A DNA stretch of 64,000 bases from Acidobacteriota bacterium (GTDB lineage Bacteria > Acidobacteriota > Blastocatellia > Pyrinomonadales > Pyrinomonadaceae), in the NCBI GenBank assembly GCA_018269005.1, contig JAFDVK010000032.1:367616-431615 (forward strand), given 5' to 3'. The notes under the pieces were generated by a model. That model made no database searches. It saw only the letters and a program-made list of their open reading frames with translations, and was not told where the DNA came from. Below are positions 62,456-64,000 of this stretch, piece by piece. The translations under genes and the position numbers were made by a program. Every line of letters begins with the position of its first letter. The first letter of the stretch is position 1.

Positions 62456-63781
62456 ATGGATCAGATTGAACAAATTGCTGTGTTCTTGGACGTCGAGAAC
62501 CTTATTGGGTTCTGTACGAATCTCCAACTTCCAATTGATATTGCCGACGTGATAGAAAAGTTGAAAGACGATGGGCGGATAACCGTCCGCCGATCTTTTG
62601 GCGACATTAAACGGTCACTCGTGGGCACTAACCTAAGCCATGAAGAAGATAAAGTTCGACGAATGCTTCGTGACCATCTCTTCCTCCACGAAGACATTCC
62701 ATACATTACACAGTACAAGAATTCTGCCGATATGCGCCTCGCTGTTGAGGCTCTGTACACTGCATTTACAATTCCGAGCATTTCAAAGTTTGCGATAATT
62801 TCAGGCGATAGTGACTACGTTCCCCTATTTCTAAAATTAAAAGAACAGAATAAGACCGTCATCGGTATCACCGGAAGCGATCGTAGTACGGCTGTAATCT
62901 ATAGACGAGCGTGTGACAGTCTATTCTATTTTGAAGATCTGTCTAGATCGTCGATTTCATCGCCTGAATCAGATTTTCCCGAGGTGGACTCGCACCTTAG
63001 TGGTGTTCGTCAAGACTCGCCAGAAGACCACATAAGATCCGAACAGGCGACCCTTAAAGACGAATTTGCGAGCCTCCTGGTCCGCGCTGTACAGGTCGTC
63101 AACAATAGCGGAAAAACAGCATCAATATCTGCTGTCCAACAGCAGATGAGGCAACTCCAAGCCGACTTTGACCATAAACGGGCTGGATTTAGCTCGTTCA
63201 ATGACCTTGTCAGGTATGCCGTCGACAGGCAGATGATCCACTCCGACGACAGCAAGGAAGATGTACTCTCACTTCCCGGCGAAATTACACTAACTGGCCA
63301 AAAGCAGGCAATTTCAACCGCACAATATCGGATGTTCGTGCAGGAACGGCTGAAGTGCCAGTTGCCCGGACCAAATCTTCGTAACCACATCTGCGAGCAA
63401 GCAGCGACCGAGCTGTCATTTTCGATCGAAGATGGCGGAATTCTGCTTAGAGACCTTTCGCACGACGTGACTGATGGGTTAGCGGGACGTGGTATCAACA
63501 TCCCCCAAGCAGAGGTCTTTAAATTCCTATACACGTTATTTAGAGCCCGGTGTTTTAGTTTCGAGCAAACAGAATACGGGAGCTTCAATCCTCTGCTCAC
63601 TGGCCTTCGAGCACAAAAGGCGGAGTGGGACGATCACTTTGTCATGCAGCAGTTGAAATCAATTGACAATGAGGGCTTTGCAATGTACGCCGATAAATTG
63701 AGTCAGTTATTTTACGAAACTGACGCAAAGGCAATGCAAATCAAGCAAATGCTAAATTCCTTGGCCATTAAATTCGAGTAA
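62456..63781 (+). CDS. NYN-domain putative RNase with OST-HTH (LOTUS) domain
   Basis: The protein has 441 residues from the ATG at 62456; the frame extends upstream to 62363 with an unlikely N-terminal extension. The NYN (PIN-like) domain spans about 5-160 with acidic metal residues D12 (FLDVEN), D92 (SADMRLAVEAL) and D118/D120 (ISGDSDYVPL). An OST-HTH/LOTUS domain, which in this superfamily binds RNA, spans about 200-275. The C-terminal 160 residues are not recognised. I infer a cytoplasmic RNA-binding nuclease. It lies alone, 172 bp from a tRNA-Pro on the other strand, and no antitoxin-like gene is adjacent. Confidence 0.82.
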   Translation: MDQIEQIAVFLDVENLIGFCTNLQLPIDIADVIEKLKDDGRITVRRSFGDIKRSLVGTNLSHEEDKVRRMLRDHLFLHEDIPYITQYKNSADMRLAVEALYTAFTIPSISKFAIISGDSDYVPLFLKLKEQNKTVIGITGSDRSTAVIYRRACDSLFYFEDLSRSSISSPESDFPEVDSHLSGVRQDSPEDHIRSEQATLKDEFASLLVRAVQVVNNSGKTASISAVQQQMRQLQADFDHKRAGFSSFNDLVRYAVDRQMIHSDDSKEDVLSLPGEITLTGQKQAISTAQYRMFVQERLKCQLPGPNLRNHICEQAATELSFSIEDGGILLRDLSHDVTDGLAGRGINIPQAEVFKFLYTLFRARCFSFEQTEYGSFNPLLTGLRAQKAEWDDHFVMQQLKSIDNEGFAMYADKLSQLFYETDAKAMQIKQMLNSLAIKFE

Positions 63782-63908
63782 ACGCTTAAAATCAATTCTA
63801 ACACCTAGAGACACCAATCGTTCTTCCAATCATCCGTCTTTTTTGCTGGCGTCTCGGCTTTAATAGCAACGCCGACGTCTTCAGACCCGACGTCGCAGCC
63901 ACCATCGT

Positions 63909-63944
63909 GAAAAAACAGGACTTTCAGACAATCGCTGAAAGCCC
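63909..63944 (-). terminator. Intrinsic terminator of the tRNA-Pro gene
   Basis: On the minus strand a GGGCTTTCAG / CTGAAAGTCC stem (one G-T pair) with a 7-nt loop is followed by TG and TTTTTT. It lies 10 bp beyond the tRNA 3' end. A T-run on the plus side means that it may also end the NYN-gene transcript. Confidence 0.8.
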
Positions 63945-63953
63945 CATTTTTAT

Positions 63954-64000
63954 TGGTCGGGACGGCGAGATTTGAACTCACGACCTCTCGCACCCCAAGC
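63954..64000 (-). tRNA. tRNA-Pro (anticodon GGG), 3' part; cut by the window edge
   Basis: The visible 47 nt on the minus strand give the anticodon loop TTGGGGT (anticodon GGG), the 3' anticodon stem GCGAG, the variable loop AGGTC, the T arm GTGAG-TTCAAAT-CTCGC, the acceptor strand CGTCCCG, discriminator A and encoded CCA. The 5' half lies beyond 64000. Confidence 0.85.

Noticed and set aside
63805..63993. A 62-codon minus-strand ORF
   Set aside because: It overlaps tRNA-Pro and its terminator, a common artefact of tRNA sequence.
1..64000. CRISPR arrays, prophage or integrated element
   Set aside because: No regularly spaced repeats, integrase, phage structural genes or transposase were seen anywhere in the window.

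Overview
The window reads as a chromosomal segment from a moderately GC-rich Gram-negative bacterium, most likely an acidobacterium of the Blastocatellia/Pyrinomonadales type. This placement is an inference. It rests on the secreted VWA protein of the kind common in Acidobacteria, many secreted peptidases, frequent GTG and TTG starts, a reduced dcw cluster and MAG-style palindromic intergenic repeats. It could be wrong at order level. I see no prophage, CRISPR array, complete insertion sequence or rRNA operon. Genes are densely packed, and several convergent pairs meet with no spacer.

Layout. 1-75 is the start of a Ser/Thr kinase gene running off the left edge. 140-6000 holds secreted or membrane proteins (a zinc-ribbon protein, an alpha/beta hydrolase, a VWA protein, a DUF3943-like protein, a zinc metalloprotease) and tRNA-Arg(ACG). 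5997-7029 is a gene-free island packed with palindromes, including a 117-bp MITE-like unit. 7030-20920 carries an M3 peptidase, an NtrY/NtrX-type sigma-54 two-component pair, a CPBP protease, nadC, two small secreted proteins, valS, a response regulator and pdxA. 20962-35562 is the dcw cell-wall and division cluster on the minus strand, in transcription order rsmH-ftsL-ftsI-murF-mraY-murD-ftsW-murG-murC-ftsQ-ftsA-ftsZ. It has no mraZ, murE, murB or ddl. 35964-38656 has a ZIP transporter, a small membrane protein and a psd-pssA phosphatidylethanolamine operon. 38650-46412 has an O-antigen-ligase-like protein coupled to a TPR protein, endonuclease III, an M28 peptidase, an unknown membrane protein and a type IV pilin-like protein. 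46713-50666 is a polyamine operon: speA, a deoxyhypusine-synthase-like gene and speB. A DegP/HtrA protease follows.

52314-62344 is an amino-sugar catabolic locus. A seven-gene minus-strand operon (PfkB kinase, class II tagatose/fructose-bisphosphate aldolase, Na+/solute symporter, amidohydrolase, GH20 hexosaminidase, CutC, FruK/LacC-type kinase) is divergent from an AgaS-type SIS-domain isomerase/deaminase. Together these could release, import and degrade N-acetylgalactosamine or a related sugar down to triose phosphates. Deacetylation has no clearly assigned enzyme, and the amino-sugar kinase is only inferred. The window ends with a NYN + OST-HTH (LOTUS) protein and a truncated tRNA-Pro(GGG).

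The most unusual features are the DHS-like enzyme wedged between speA and speB with an altered active-site segment, CutC and an amidohydrolase embedded in the hexosamine operon, the Ser-Ser processing site of the phosphatidylserine decarboxylase, and the palindrome island.
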